64,000 bases of DNA from Salinimicrobium sp963709775 (GTDB lineage Bacteria; Bacteroidota; Bacteroidia; Flavobacteriales; Flavobacteriaceae). Under the pieces are notes generated by a model, which saw nothing but the letters and a program-made list of their open reading frames with translations, made no database searches and was not told the DNA's origin. The stretch lies in NCBI GenBank assembly GCA_963709775.1, contig CAVPXS010000012.1, forward strand, positions 62,001 to 126,000, in the 5' to 3' direction. The translations under genes were made by a program, and so were the position numbers. Below, piece by piece: positions 44,415 through 54,426 of this stretch. Numbering within the stretch: the first letter of the stretch is position 1; each line of letters opens with the position of its first letter.

Positions 44415-45675
44415 ATGGATTATGAAAGGATAAAGGAGAAGCTGAGTATTTTAGCCGATGCCGCTAAATACGACGTTTCCTGTTCTTCCAGCGGAAGCAA
44501 ACGCAAAAATACCTCCAATGGCCTGGGAGATTCTTCAGGGATGGGGATCTGTCATTCCTATACCGAAGACGGTCGCTGCGTTTCCCTTCTCAAGATCCTG
44601 CTCACCAATCACTGTATTTTCGATTGCGCCTACTGCGTTACCCGAAAGAGCAACGACATCAAACGCGCTGCTTTTAAAGTGCAGGAGGTGGTAGATCTCA
44701 CCATTCACTTTTACCGGCGCAATTATATTGAAGGCCTTTTCCTGAGCTCCGGGATCTTTAAAGATGCCGATTATACCATGGAACGGCTCATACAGGTAGC
44801 CAAAAAACTGCGACTGGAAGAGAATTTCAACGGCTATATCCACCTCAAGTCAATTCCCGGCGCAAGTGATGAGCTCATGCGGGAAGCGGGGCTCTACGCC
44901 GACCGGCTAAGCGTCAACATCGAGATCCCCACCAAAAGCGGACTCAAATTACTGGCGCCCGATAAAAAACACGAGGATTTCATGAAGCCCATGGAAAAGG
45001 TGAAAAATGAGATCATCCAGTATAAACAGGAAAGCAAGCTTATAAAAAGCACCCCCAAGTATGCCCCGGCAGGGCAGAGCACGCAAATGATCATTGGAGC
45101 ATCTGGCGAGAGTGACCGCGATATTATGTACTCGGCTACTTTTTTCTATAAAAAGTACAACATGAAGCGGGTTTACTATTCGGGGTATGTGCCTGTGGCT
45201 AATGATCCGCGGTTGCCGGCTTTGGGAAGTCAGGTGCCGCTGTTGAGGGAGAACCGGCTGTACCAGACAGACTGGCTGCTGCGCTTCTACGGCTTTGATA
45301 TTCGGGAGCTACTTAATGAGCAGCATCTCAATCTTGACCTGGAGGTAGATCCAAAACTCAGCTGGGCGCTGCGAAACCGGCACCTTTTTCCGGTGAATAT
45401 TAATCAGGGTAGAAAAGCAATTGCTGTTGCGGATTCCGGGAATAGGGCTCAAGTCGGTTAACAAGATCCTGCAGGCGAGGAAATTCCGGAAGCTTAACTG
45501 GGAACATTTGAAGAACATCGGCATCGCCATGAACAGGGCGAAACATTTTATCACCTGTGACTCCCGCGAATTTGAAGTAAAAGAACCTTCCAGCGAGTAT
45601 CTCAAAAATGTCATTTTAGGCACCTCTTCGGGGAAGTTCAGAAAAGATATTGGAAGCCAATTAAGCCTTTTTTAG
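44415..45675 (+). CDS. Radical-SAM putative DNA modification/repair protein (frameshifted)
   Basis: About 419 residues after repair. The iron-sulfur site is CIFDCAYC (C-x3-C-x2-C) in a radical-SAM barrel; the C-terminus has a helix-hairpin-helix LRIPGIGLKSVNKILQARK for DNA contact. This combination defines the TIGR03916 family, always paired with the DUF4130 protein that follows directly. An extra G in CAGGGTAG (about 45412) shifts the frame: the first frame ends at 45461, the correct continuation (VEKQLLLRIPG) ends at 45675. The ATG at 44415 is chosen over an upstream TTG inside the promoter. Role in repair is a family prediction. Confidence 0.9.
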
Positions 45676-46452
45676 ATGGAACAGCAGGCGGTACTTGTTT
45701 ATGACGGAACCATGGAAGGTTTTCTTTGTTGCGTGTTCACCGCCTACGAAGAAAAGCTGAAAGTGGTGGATATAAATCCGCCGGGAGCACAGGCGGGGCA
45801 ACAATTATTCTCGGAACCACGGGAAGTGATCACCGAGCCCGAAAAAGCCAAACGGGTGTGGTCTTCTTTAAAGAAGAAAACATCCGCCGCCGGACTGCGG
45901 GATCTAAAATGGGCTTTTTTAAGTGAAATTCCGGGGATGGAGATGCACATGTACAGCATGATACGCTATATCCTTGCCGAAAGTGTGCCGGTGGACCGGG
46001 ATTTTTCCCATCCCGCGGTTCTAAAAGTTTCTCAGGCGGCCAAAAAAGTGGGTCGGGAGAAACATCGCATGGAGGCATTTGTGCGCTTCAGGCTTACAAA
46101 AGATGAGGTGTATTTTGCGGCCATTGAACCCGATTTTAATGTGCTGCCGCTTATAAAAAGCCATTTTAAGAACCGGTATGCAGATCAAAAGTGGATCATC
46201 TATGACCTAAAACGGAATTTCGGGATCGCCTGGGATCTTTCCGTAGTAAATTACATCACCCTGGATCTCGATCCCGCCATAGGCATTTCGGGCGCACCCG
46301 AGGCTTATTTTCACTCTTCAGAAATAGCATTTCAGAAGCTATGGAACCAGTATTTCACCAGTACCAACATCAAAAGCAGGGCAAATCAAAAATTGCATGT
46401 GCAGCACCTTCCAAAGCGGTACTGGAAATATCTTACAGAAAAGAACCTTTAA
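45676..46452 (+). CDS. DUF4130 (TIGR03915) putative DNA-repair partner
   Basis: A 258-residue protein starting right after the radical-SAM stop (TAGATG), so the two are translated in series. It has the family's start VLVYDGTMEGFLCCVFTAYE and the conserved middle HRMEAFVRFRLTKDEVYFAAIEPDFNVLPLI; in other bacteria the domain is fused to a uracil-DNA glycosylase. No glycosylase domain is present here, so the pair may use a separate one. A role in DNA metabolism is predicted from that fusion and from its partner. Ends at the 138-bp tandem array. Confidence 0.9.
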   Translation: MEQQAVLVYDGTMEGFLCCVFTAYEEKLKVVDINPPGAQAGQQLFSEPREVITEPEKAKRVWSSLKKKTSAAGLRDLKWAFLSEIPGMEMHMYSMIRYILAESVPVDRDFSHPAVLKVSQAAKKVGREKHRMEAFVRFRLTKDEVYFAAIEPDFNVLPLIKSHFKNRYADQKWIIYDLKRNFGIAWDLSVVNYITLDLDPAIGISGAPEAYFHSSEIAFQKLWNQYFTSTNIKSRANQKLHVQHLPKRYWKYLTEKNL

Positions 46453-47400
46453 AAATGCCATTTTTGAGAGGTAAAGCAAACCAGCGTCATTCTGAATTTA
46501 TTTCAGAATCCTTTTGATCGAATCCAAAACAAATAGAACCTGAAACTCCCGAAGCTTCGGGACAGGTTGACGGAATCCAAGAACCTTCAGAAATGCCATT
46601 TTTGAGAGGTAAAGCAAACCAGCGTCATTCTGAATTTATTTCAGAATCCTTTTGATCGAATCCAAAACAAATAGAACCTGAAACTCCCGAAGCTTCGGGA
46701 CAGGTTGACGGAATCCAAGAACCTTCAGAAATTCCATTTTTGAGAGGTAGAGCAAACCAGCGTCATTCTGAATTTATTTCAGAATCCTTTTGATCGAATC
46801 CAAAACAAATAGAACCTGAAACTCCCGAAGCTTCGGGACAGGTTGACGGAATCCAAGAACCTTCAGAAATTCCATTTTTGAGAGGTAGAGCAAACCAGCG
46901 TCATTCTGAATTTATTTCAGAATCCTTTTGATCGAATCCAAAACAAATAGAACCTGAAACTCCCGAAGCTTCGGGACAGGTTGACGGAATCCAAGAACCT
47001 TCAGAAATTCCATTTTTGAGAGGTAAAGCAAACCAGCGTCATTCTGAATTTATTTCAGAATCCTTTTGATCGAATCCAAAACAAACAGAACCTGAAACTC
47101 CCGAAGCTTCGGGACAGGTTGACGGAATCCAAGAACCTTCAGAAATTCCATTTTTGAGAGGTAAGGCAAACCAGCGTCATTCTGAATTTATTTCAGAATC
47201 CTTTTGATCGAATCCAAAACAAATAGAACCTGAAACTCCCGAAGCTTCGGGACAGGTTGACGGAATCCAAGAACCTTCAGAAATGCCATTTTTGAGAGGT
47301 AAAGCAAACCAGCGTCATTCTGAATTTATTTCAGAATCCTTTTGATCGAATCCAAAACAAATAGAACCTGAAACTCCCGAAGCTTCGGGGCAGGTTGACG
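46453..47400 (+). repeat. Tandem array, seven copies of a 138-bp unit
   Basis: The segment GAGAGGTAAAGCAAACC recurs at exactly 138-bp steps (reference base at 46472, 46610, 46748, 46886, 47024, 47162, 47300), and the copies differ by only a few substitutions. Each unit holds two hairpins: ATTCTGAA/TTCAGAAT with short loop, and AACCTG...CAGGTT enclosing the perfect palindrome CCCGAAGCTTCGGG. 138 is a multiple of three, but all frames carry stops, so it is not coding. The unit's first 30 bases also occur alone at 43574-43601 and 47424-47451. Confidence 0.95.
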
Positions 47401-47573
47401 ATGTATATATATTTCATAAAATAACCTTCAGGAAATGCCATTTAGAGAGGTAAGTCGCATTATTGTAGTTTGGATTTGTTTAAATGGATTTCCCTAAAAT
47501 TCTTGATGGTATTGGAACCGCTGTGCTATTGATCAATCAACAATCAACAGATCGCGATAATTTACGGTTCCCC

Positions 47574-47750
47574 GTCAGTTCGAGTGTTTTTTACCATGCG
47601 GGAGCATGGTGAAAAATGTATCGAGAACCGGGTAAATCTGTGACTGCGATAGCAGGTGCAGGTTTGTATCGAGAACCAGGGTTGAGTGGCTGGCCTGCTT
47701 CTCGATACGATTTTCCTTCGCTCCCGCTCATAAAAATCACTCGAAGTGAC
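47574..47750. repeat. Long palindromic repeat element, divergent copy
   Basis: Terminal inverted sequences GTCAGTTCGAGTG (47574-47586) and CACTCGAAGTGAC (ending 47750), with inner TATCGAGAA/TTCTCGATA arms. It is the same family as the three copies at 56.0-56.6 kb but has an extra palindromic piece (CATGCGGGAGCATG). No gene inside. It resembles the non-autonomous palindromic elements scattered in Bacteroidota genomes. Confidence 0.8.
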
Positions 47751-47825
47751 GGCTATTTCAGACAGCTATGTAATTCAGACATTTATGACCTGATTAAAAT
47801 CATGTTATAAACAAGATAAGCCTGT

Positions 47826-47833
47826 TACTTTTG
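47826..47833 (+). promoter_or_regulatory. -7 element of hemN
   Basis: TACTTTTG fits TAnnTTTG, 18 bases before the ATG at 47852. No TTG at -33. The leader is AT-rich with an AAAGAGG stretch close to the start codon. Confidence 0.55.
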
Positions 47834-47851
47834 CGATCTAAATAAAGAGGT

Positions 47852-49216
47852 ATGAGCACATCTTTGATTCAGAAATACAACGTTCCCGGCCCCAGGTATA
47901 CCAGTTATCCCACGGTGCCGTACTGGAACGAAGCCGCATTTACGGTAGAACAATATAAAGAGACGCTAAAAAAGTCATTTTTGGAGAGCAATAGCGAAGA
48001 GGGGATTAGTATTTACATCCACCTGCCTTTTTGCGAGAGCCTCTGTACTTTTTGCGGCTGTAACAAACGCATTACCAAACGCCATGAAGTGGAGTCGCCG
48101 TACATCGCTGCGGTGCTCGAGGAGTGGGATATGTACGTGAACCTGCTGGAGGAAAAGCCGGTGATTAAGGAGATACACCTGGGTGGAGGAACACCCACGT
48201 TCTTTTCTCCCGCAAATCTAAGAATCCTTCTCGACGGACTTTTCGAAAAAGCGGTGAGGGCAGAGGAAACCGATTTTAGCTTTGAAGGCCACCCCAACAA
48301 CACCAAACAGGAGCACCTGCAGTTACTTTATGACCTGGGCTTTGAAAGGGTGAGCTACGGGGTTCAGGATTATAATTTTGAGGTGCAGCGGGCTATTCAC
48401 AGGTTTCAGCCTTTTGTGAATGTGAAAAATGCTACTGAAGGGGCCCGCGAAATTGGCTACACTTCTGTGGGCCACGACCTTATTTTTGGTCTGCCGTTTC
48501 AAACCGTAGATCACATTCGGGAAACCATTGAAAAGACCAAAGAGCTGATGCCGGACAGGATCGCGTTTTACAGCTACGCCCATGTGCCCTGGATAAAAGG
48601 AAACGGGCAGCGCGGCTTTAAGGAGGAAGATCTGCCTTCGGCCGATGTGAAGCGGGAGATGTATGAAGTGGGGAAACAACTGCTCGCCGAAGCCGGTTAT
48701 GTGGAAGTGGGCATGGACCATTTTGCGCTAAAGAGCGATACGCTTTACAAGGCCATGGAGAACCACAAGCTGCACCGTAACTTTATGGGTTACACTTCTT
48801 CCAAGACCAAAGTGATGATAGGTTTGGGAGTTTCGGCCATTAGTGACAGCTGGAGCGGTTTTGCCCAGAATGTCAAGACCATTGAAGAATACTACGAGAT
48901 CCTTGAAAAAGGGGAACTGCCTCTTTACCGCGGACATATTCTCACTGCGGAAGACGAGAAACTCCGCCAGCACATTCTAAATCTCATGTGCAACCTGGAA
49001 ACCTCATGGAAAGACGATGAAATGAAATTCCCCGAACTTCCTGAAGTGCTCATCAACCTGAAAGAAATGGAAGCCGATGGTCTCCTGGAATTCGGGGATG
49101 AAAAATTGATCATCAAAGAATCGGGAAGACCTTTTGTAAGGAACATCTGTATGGCTTTTGACCTGCTGCTGCAAAGAAGCAAACCGGAGACGAGGTTGTT
49201 TTCGATGACGGTATAA
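47852..49216 (+). CDS. hemN: Oxygen-independent coproporphyrinogen III oxidase
   Basis: A 454-residue radical-SAM enzyme that decarboxylates coproporphyrinogen III to protoporphyrinogen IX in haem synthesis without oxygen. The N-terminus has the HemN signature GPRYTSYPTVPYW, the cluster site is IHLPFCESLCTFCGCN (C-x3-C-x2-C plus the fourth Cys), GGGTPTFFSPANL is the SAM glycine motif, and YGVQDYNFEVQRAIHRFQP follows. Length and the C-terminal HemN domain distinguish it from HemW. It is monocistronic between two repeat-rich regions, a housekeeping gene within an otherwise accessory stretch. Confidence 0.95.
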   Translation: MSTSLIQKYNVPGPRYTSYPTVPYWNEAAFTVEQYKETLKKSFLESNSEEGISIYIHLPFCESLCTFCGCNKRITKRHEVESPYIAAVLEEWDMYVNLLEEKPVIKEIHLGGGTPTFFSPANLRILLDGLFEKAVRAEETDFSFEGHPNNTKQEHLQLLYDLGFERVSYGVQDYNFEVQRAIHRFQPFVNVKNATEGAREIGYTSVGHDLIFGLPFQTVDHIRETIEKTKELMPDRIAFYSYAHVPWIKGNGQRGFKEEDLPSADVKREMYEVGKQLLAEAGYVEVGMDHFALKSDTLYKAMENHKLHRNFMGYTSSKTKVMIGLGVSAISDSWSGFAQNVKTIEEYYEILEKGELPLYRGHILTAEDEKLRQHILNLMCNLETSWKDDEMKFPELPEVLINLKEMEADGLLEFGDEKLIIKESGRPFVRNICMAFDLLLQRSKPETRLFSMTV

Positions 49217-49242
49217 AAAGATTCAAGGTTCAAAATTCAAGA

Positions 49243-49545
49243 TTAGGAAAATTGAGATAAAAAGGTGCTCAAGCTTCGAGGCTCCGTTGGGTTTTCATCG
49301 GTTGGAGAAAAACTTTGGAATTCATACCAATCTGAAAAGTAAAGGTTTCCGGAATGTTCTGGGAAAAGAGGAATTTGATTTTCTGAAGGATAGAAGAACT
49401 CGGAATCAATAAGTTTTTTGCGCAAAATTTCCTCTGCTTGTTGGGGAGTTAGACCTTCATTATTTTTGAATATGACTTCTCCAAAGATCTTGTAATTTCC
49501 CTCATCACGATGTAAATACTGAAATGAAATGTTTTTCTTCTGCAT
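49243..49545 (-). CDS. Small protein at the end of the nuclease-helicase operon
   Basis: A 100-residue acidic cytoplasmic protein: ISFQYLHRDEGNYKIFGEVI, then TPQQAEEILRKKLIDSEFFY and IPLFPEHSGNLYFSDWYEFQ. I recall no named family but the pattern (Y-x-H-R-D-E-G-N-Y-K, DWYEF) looks like a conserved small protein. It begins 34 bases after the helicase stop on the same strand, so it is the fourth gene of the operon. It could be an inhibitor, specificity factor or immunity-like partner; that is speculation. Confidence 0.6.
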   Translation of the reverse strand: MQKKNISFQYLHRDEGNYKIFGEVIFKNNEGLTPQQAEEILRKKLIDSEFFYPSENQIPLFPEHSGNLYFSDWYEFQSFSPTDENPTEPRSLSTFLSQFS

Positions 49546-49579
49546 GACCTGTTTTTCCTGAAAAGTTACCAGGAAAAAA

Positions 49580-51558
49580 TTAAATAACAGGGAACCCTAT
49601 GGATTTTAAATAGTTAAAGGTGGAATCGTAATACTCGGGCTTTCTTGTGTGATCCTCTGTACTTCCTTCTGGAATTACAATGACCATTCCTTGCCTGGCT
49701 CTTGTGAGTAAAACTCTATAAGCGTTAAGTAAATATTTCTTCCTTTCTTCTTTGTGGATATGTTGCCATTTCTTCCCCACAAAAGAATAGCTCTGCCATC
49801 CTTCTTCGGAATACCTTAAATCGCCATCCCAAGTAACACAGGCCCAATCAAGTTCTAATCCTTGAACATGGAATTCTGTAGCAACATCTTCTAAGAAATA
49901 AGATGAACGAACATCGTCTTTTTCATTCAGAAACCAGTGGACTGGATTCATAGGGGATTTTACATCTATGGCAAAGGGTTTTAGCCTTTGAGCTTGCGAG
50001 GAAACTACGATTCCATATCGTTCGCTTCCCCTAGCCTTTTCTTTGAGCCACTTTTTAGCTTTTTGGACATCTCTTGTCAAAACTATAGGATAATTATTAG
50101 AAAGAGCAGAGTAGGTTTGAACGGCTGAATTAAAATCAAGGTCAAGAATGTTCTTCACTAAAAGGGATAGATTCTCTGCCCGAAAAGAACGCATAGAAAC
50201 TTTTAAATGGAGGGAAGAATTTAATTTAACGGCAGTTTTCTTTTGAAAACTTGCGATTGCTTCTTCAGCTTGATATTCGGAATCCGTGAGATTAGGAGAA
50301 ATATATACTTCCCAGGAAGCAAATCGTTCTTCAATTGCATTTAACCATTCTGATATTCCTGCTTCTCCTGTATTAATTTCCTGTCCTCCACCTACTAAAC
50401 AGACAATTACGGACCAATCCTTATGACGGTCCAGACATGAAATCAAAAATTCTGGTTCAGAATAGTCGAAGTCATGCTTACCCTTTTTTCTGCTTCATGA
50501 ATTTAACCGTCTGCTCTTTATTCCAAGCCCGTTGAGCCTCATCAAAAATGGCAACGTGGTCGTAAGGAGGTTTTGGATCGGCTAAATAGGCATCCCTATA
50601 ATGATGGATATTTTGAATAAAAGTTTTAACACTGGCTCTTGCTTTTCCTTTAGTTAATTTTCTACCTGCCTCCTTTTCATTTTTAATTTTATCTCGTGCC
50701 AAAGCTTCCTGAAGAATAGATACTAAGGGTCCATTGCCCGATAAATAGACGCTTGTATTACCTTTTTCTTCATCCAGGTGTGAAGTAGCAACTTTTAAAC
50801 CGACTAAAGTTTTCCCTGCACCGGGAACACCAGTGACAAAACATATTATTTTTTTTTTGTTCGATTTTTGCTTTTTTAATTATTTCTGAAATAAGTGAAG
50901 TGGTTTCTGTTAGGTTCTTTGCTTCTGCATCACTGCGAGTGATTTCGTCAACAGTATGTGTTCTGTATAAATTTAGGGCTGCTTCAACAATGGTGGGAGT
51001 TGGAGAATAACTACCAGCAGCATATTCACTGGAAAGAACTTGTTGATCTTCTTTAAAAAAGTTTAGTGTTTCTTCAATAGCTTTTTCAAGATCATATTGA
51101 TTTACCATAATGGGCAGTAGCAGATTGTCATTGTGCGAGGTGGTACTAATTTCAATGTAGGATCGATTCGCTTCTGTTGCTACTAGGACTGGAACTAAAA
51201 GAGCATTATGGCTGGGTTTGTGGAAATTTTTTAAGTCTAAGGCATAATCCCAAACTTGCTCAATATTAATATTATGATACTTTGTTTCTCCGACCTTAAA
51301 TTCAATTACAAAAACTGTATTCTGAATAATTATTAAAGCATCTACTCTCTTCCCCATTCGGGGAATAGAAAATTCAAAAAAGATAGTGCCGGAATATGCT
51401 TTTAAAGCTTTTTGAAGAATATAAATCTGGAGCTCCCATGATTTGTTCTGATTTCGATTAGAATCAAATTGATTAGAAAGGGTGATCTGACCAATTATTT
51501 CTTCTCTGCTTTTTGTAATAAAGGATTCAATATCGTTTTTATAATAATAGTTCAGCAT
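49580..51558 (-). CDS. Nuclease-fused DUF2075 helicase (two frameshifts)
   Basis: About 658 residues after repair. Residues 1-150 hold a PD-(D/E)xK nuclease-like fold (KRVDALIIIQNTVFVIEFKVG gives D and E-x-K). Then a superfamily 1 helicase of the DUF2075/Schlafen-like type: Walker A GVPGAGKTLVG, Walker B HVAIFDEAQRAW, ISCLDRHKDW and C-terminal VLLTRARQGMVIVIPEG. The first shift is at a 10-T run (50849-50858), just before Walker A; the second at 50482-50490 (AAAAAAGGG). Both flanks read cleanly. In similar proteins this architecture is found in defence loci. Third gene of the HNH/MTase-HIT operon. Confidence 0.88.
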
Positions 51559-51583
51559 AGGCTTCTAGCTAGAAAATCGAAAA

Positions 51584-52439
51584 TTAATAATCTTTCTTTT
51601 CAGGAATAACTCCTCTTACACCTCCTCGAGGATTCTCAACATCTTTATCGTAGCGAGGAATAACATGGATATGACAATGAGGAACCGTTTGACCTGCAGT
51701 TTCATTTATATTAATACCAATATTAAATCCTGAGGGGGAATATTCTTTAACTAAATCTTCTTGAATTTTATTTGCCATAAACCAGCAGGCAGATTGTTCT
51801 TGAAAATTTAATTCAAAGTAATTGGAGACTTTCCTCTTAGGGATAATTAGCGTGTGACCTTTTGATACAGGAAATTTATCTTCTATAGCAAACACTGTGG
51901 CCATTTCCCCTTTTTGAATTTTTGTCTCATCATCAGCAAAAAAAGGTGACACCTCTTCCTTGCCTTTATTTAAATATGCATAATGCTGATATTCATAGAT
52001 CTCTACATTCTCATTTTTATACAATGATCTAAAAGGAAGAATAACATTACACTGGTAAGTTTCTTTTTTATGGATTTTATGGAATCTAAAACCTGGTTTA
52101 TCAATGTCCCGTCTTACAGCAAAATAAGCCTTGCCTCCAACTTTCAGCAACTTTGAAATCTCATTTATTACCGTAGCCTGTTCTTGTGGTAAAAGGACAT
52201 TTAGTACGTATAAACATATAATAGTGTCAAATTTTCCCGTAGGATAGGTATTGAAGTAATATGGATCATAACCTTCAATATCAAATTTCTGATTTTTAAG
52301 TACCTCAACATCTTTACCGAGACCACAGCCAAAATCTAACACCTTACCTGTAAAGAAGGCCTCGTTCTTTGAGTATTCTTCCAGGAAAAGAGAGCTTGTC
52401 TCTTTCTTTTGCCGTGAAATGACTATATGGATTTTTCAT
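51584..52439 (-). CDS. Methyltransferase-HIT fusion protein (frameshifted)
   Basis: About 285 residues after repair. The first start is the ATG at 52439, inside the end of the HNH gene, giving MKNPYSHFTAKERDKLSFPG. An extra T around 52355-52362 (CTTCTTTACAGG) shifts the frame just before motif I. Then VLDFGCGLGKDVEVL and GYDPYYF form a class I SAM-binding domain, and FDTIICLYVLNVL motif IV. The C-terminal half is a HIT domain: MATVFAIEDKFPVSKGHTLI, and catalytic triad HCHIHVIPRY. HIT proteins hydrolyse or transfer nucleotides from dinucleotides or adenylylated molecules. The joint use of methylation and nucleotide release is unexplained. Confidence 0.88.
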
Positions 52440-53502
52440 TTTTAAGAAATTCAAAGCCATTATTATGGGCAGTTGTTACCAAGGGTGAGAGAATGTCGTA
52501 AAATCTCTCTTGTGTGAAGTCTTTCTCAGTTTTTAAAATTGGAAAAATTGTATGATACTCTTCTTCAAATTTTTTGTTTGGCTTCAGGTTTCTAAGGGTG
52601 AAAAAAGCCTCTTTTTGGATGTCAAAGAATTCTTTAAAGTGCAAATCTAGTTGAGGTAATTTGCTGTTTTTTGAAGAGTTAAAAACCGGGTCAACAGGTA
52701 TTAAATTCCATATCAGGTCGTGAGAAACGAAGGCATATGGAATAAAATGATCAAGGGCATAATTATCGGGATTTAATAACTTATTAGTAAAAATACATCG
52801 CGCTCCTGGCTTCTGTTTGAGATAAGTGGTCCAGTAGCTATTTCGCTGTTGAGTTAAAGAATTTCGTTTGGCAGGTTTTATAAGCTTATTGGGAATATCA
52901 GGAACATTGGGATTCCTTGATTGTAAAAACAAGGATAAATTCCAGTAGCAAAATTCCCTTAGGAGTTTTGCATGAGTTTTGAAATACTTGTACCAGGTTT
53001 CATCAATAACTATTTTCTGGTCGAATAGGGCATAAGGAGGTTTATTCAGCAACTCCCTTGAGGATGAATAAATTTCCTGTTTGTTCTTTTTCTGGTACCA
53101 CGGACTGAGGAACCAGTGAGGAACATTTTTATCGAAATGGAGAAGCTTTTTCTGAGTTTCCTGGTGAGGAGAATTCTTTAACCTTTTTTCAATTTCACTC
53201 TTTTGAAGAGTTATAGGAAGATTCTCTAAACTTTGAAGGGATCTAATAGTTGACTGAATTTTGTCCTGGCTACCAAAGGAAAGTTTAAAGAAGCTGACAG
53301 TGTACCAGGGATGGGAAAGCATTTTTGCAAAAAGATCAATTTTGTTGATTTCTCTCTTTTCACTTTCAATGCTATCAATGATTGCTAAAAACCAGTAGAA
53401 TTTGTAAGTAGCAGAAGTGTTGTTAAAAATCTGTGCTAACTTCTGGATTGGCAGACCATCATATCCTGGTAAAAAATCCGAAACCATAGTTCGTGTACTC
53501 AT
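52423..53502 (-). CDS. HNH endonuclease
   Basis: A 359-residue protein. The HNH nuclease motif lies near residues 235-290: ARCIFTNKLLNPDN, the metal-binding ALDHFIPYAFVSHD, and WNLIPVDPVFNSSKNSKLP, matching H-N-N type enzymes. The N-terminal 200 residues are helical and unassigned (LAQIFNNTSATYKFYWFLA, DEIWYKYF-like) and may choose the target. It is the first gene of the operon and overlaps the MTase-HIT start by 17 bases. No promoter match is clear upstream. The AT-rich composition of this operon differs from the GC-richer repair genes on both sides. Confidence 0.88.
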   Translation of the reverse strand: MSTRTMVSDFLPGYDGLPIQKLAQIFNNTSATYKFYWFLAIIDSIESEKREINKIDLFAKMLSHPWYTVSFFKLSFGSQDKIQSTIRSLQSLENLPITLQKSEIEKRLKNSPHQETQKKLLHFDKNVPHWFLSPWYQKKNKQEIYSSSRELLNKPPYALFDQKIVIDETWYKYFKTHAKLLREFCYWNLSLFLQSRNPNVPDIPNKLIKPAKRNSLTQQRNSYWTTYLKQKPGARCIFTNKLLNPDNYALDHFIPYAFVSHDLIWNLIPVDPVFNSSKNSKLPQLDLHFKEFFDIQKEAFFTLRNLKPNKKFEEEYHTIFPILKTEKDFTQERFYDILSPLVTTAHNNGFEFLKNEKSI

Positions 53503-53750
53503 TCGAAAAATGAAATTTTGAATGTTCAGTGTAGGGAGGAAATCTTCAGCATCAGCTTCAGAAGAAATAAATGTAGGAAAATAAACTCAATTCCCTCCCC
53601 AAAATGCCATTTTCAAAAGCTTTTTAATTAATCAAAGTGATTATTAATTTTTAATTCCATTTTCCCTTCTGCTTTCGTACTTCTAAAATCTAACTCTAAA
53701 AAATAAAGCTTTTCATATTGAAAGAGGCTGCGTATTAAAGAGGTTTCTAA

Positions 53751-53813
53751 ATGCCATTTTTAATACCTCTGTCTGTCCGCAAGATCCCCATGACAGGGTC
53801 AAGCCTTCCCGGC
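53751..53813 (+). pseudogene. Relic of a dinB-like gene
   Basis: About 60 bases align with dinB 55155-55207: CTGTCTGTCCGCAAGATCCC against CTGTCTGTGCGTAAGATCCC, then CATGACAGGG against AATGATAGGG. In frame it reads PFLIPLSVRKIPMTG, matching SFLAPLSVRKIPMIG of the polymerase. No start or flanking gene remains. It shows a second polymerase copy, or a transposed piece of the present one, once lay here; it also lacks the extra T that disrupts dinB. Apart from this relic, the gap 53503-53872 contains only AT-rich sequence and the promoter below. Confidence 0.7.
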
Positions 53814-53853
53814 TCAAAATCTCAATAAAACTTATTCGAAAAACCTAATTTCG

Positions 53854-53861
53854 TACCTTTG
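53854..53861 (+). promoter_or_regulatory. -7 element of the second toxin-antitoxin module
   Basis: TACCTTTG fits TAnnTTTG and lies 11 bases before the ATG at 53873 (17 before that at 53879). No TTG at -33. Confidence 0.55.
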
Positions 53862-53872
53862 ATAAAAGCTTG

Positions 53873-54118
53873 ATGACTATGGATTTAGAAACAAGGAAAA
53901 AAGAATTTGTGCGGGAATTTCTGAAAGTTCAGAATGAAGAGATAATTATTCAACTTGAGAATATTCTTCGGAAGGAAAATAAATCTGTTCAGGATAAGGC
54001 CGAACCCATGAGTGTAGAAGAATTTAATTTAAGAATTGACAAATCCATGGATGATTCCCGAAGCGGGAAACTCGTAGAGGCATCCGACTTAAAAGCCAGA
54101 ATGAAAAAGTGGAGTTAG
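53873..54118 (+). CDS. Antitoxin of the second ParE-type module
   Basis: About 81 residues, upstream of and overlapping the toxin by 10 bases. The sequence is MDLETRKKEFVREFLKVQNE, then EEIIIQLENILRKENKS and the C-terminal VEEFNLRIDKSMDDSRSGK part found in short antitoxins of this type. ATG 53873 and 53879 are both possible; the latter gives MDLETRK, resembling the first module's MDLDLQNK. It separates the HNH operon from dinB. Confidence 0.8.
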   Translation: MTMDLETRKKEFVREFLKVQNEEIIIQLENILRKENKSVQDKAEPMSVEEFNLRIDKSMDDSRSGKLVEASDLKARMKKWS

Positions 54119-54426
54119 GCATCTATTGGACTGAATTCGCAGTTAGAGAATTTGAAAATATCTTTGAATATTATTCCGAAAAAGCAAGTCCTCAGGTTGC
54201 CCGAAAATTGACAAACGGAATCTATAATGAAACTCTTAAATTAAAATCACAGCCTGAAATTGGTCAAATCGAGGAGTTACTTAGAGAACGCTCTGGGGAA
54301 TTCCGTTATTTGATTTATAAAAGCTATAAAATTATTTATTTGCTCAACTATCAGAAAGACCGGATTGAAATACTGGATGTTTTTGATACCCGACAAAATC
54401 CACGAAAAATAAAAAGAACTGAATAG
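54109..54426 (+). CDS. ParE/RelE-family toxin, second module
   Basis: A 105-residue protein from a GTG overlapping the antitoxin. It has IYWTEFAVREFENIFEYYSE, RKLTNGIYNETLKLKSQPEI, the FRYLIYKSYKIIYLLNY strand pair and the tail FDTRQNPRKIKR. This is the conserved ParE layout. A weak GAATAGA/TCTATTC hairpin follows the stop and may end the transcript. Probably stabilises this region or acts in phage response, as such modules commonly do. Confidence 0.92.
   Translation: MELGIYWTEFAVREFENIFEYYSEKASPQVARKLTNGIYNETLKLKSQPEIGQIEELLRERSGEFRYLIYKSYKIIYLLNYQKDRIEILDVFDTRQNPRKIKRTE

Noticed and set aside
46453..47400. 138-bp array as a CRISPR or a repeat-protein gene
   Set aside because: Units are nearly identical over their whole length, so there are no variable spacers, and every frame has stops even though 138 is a multiple of three.
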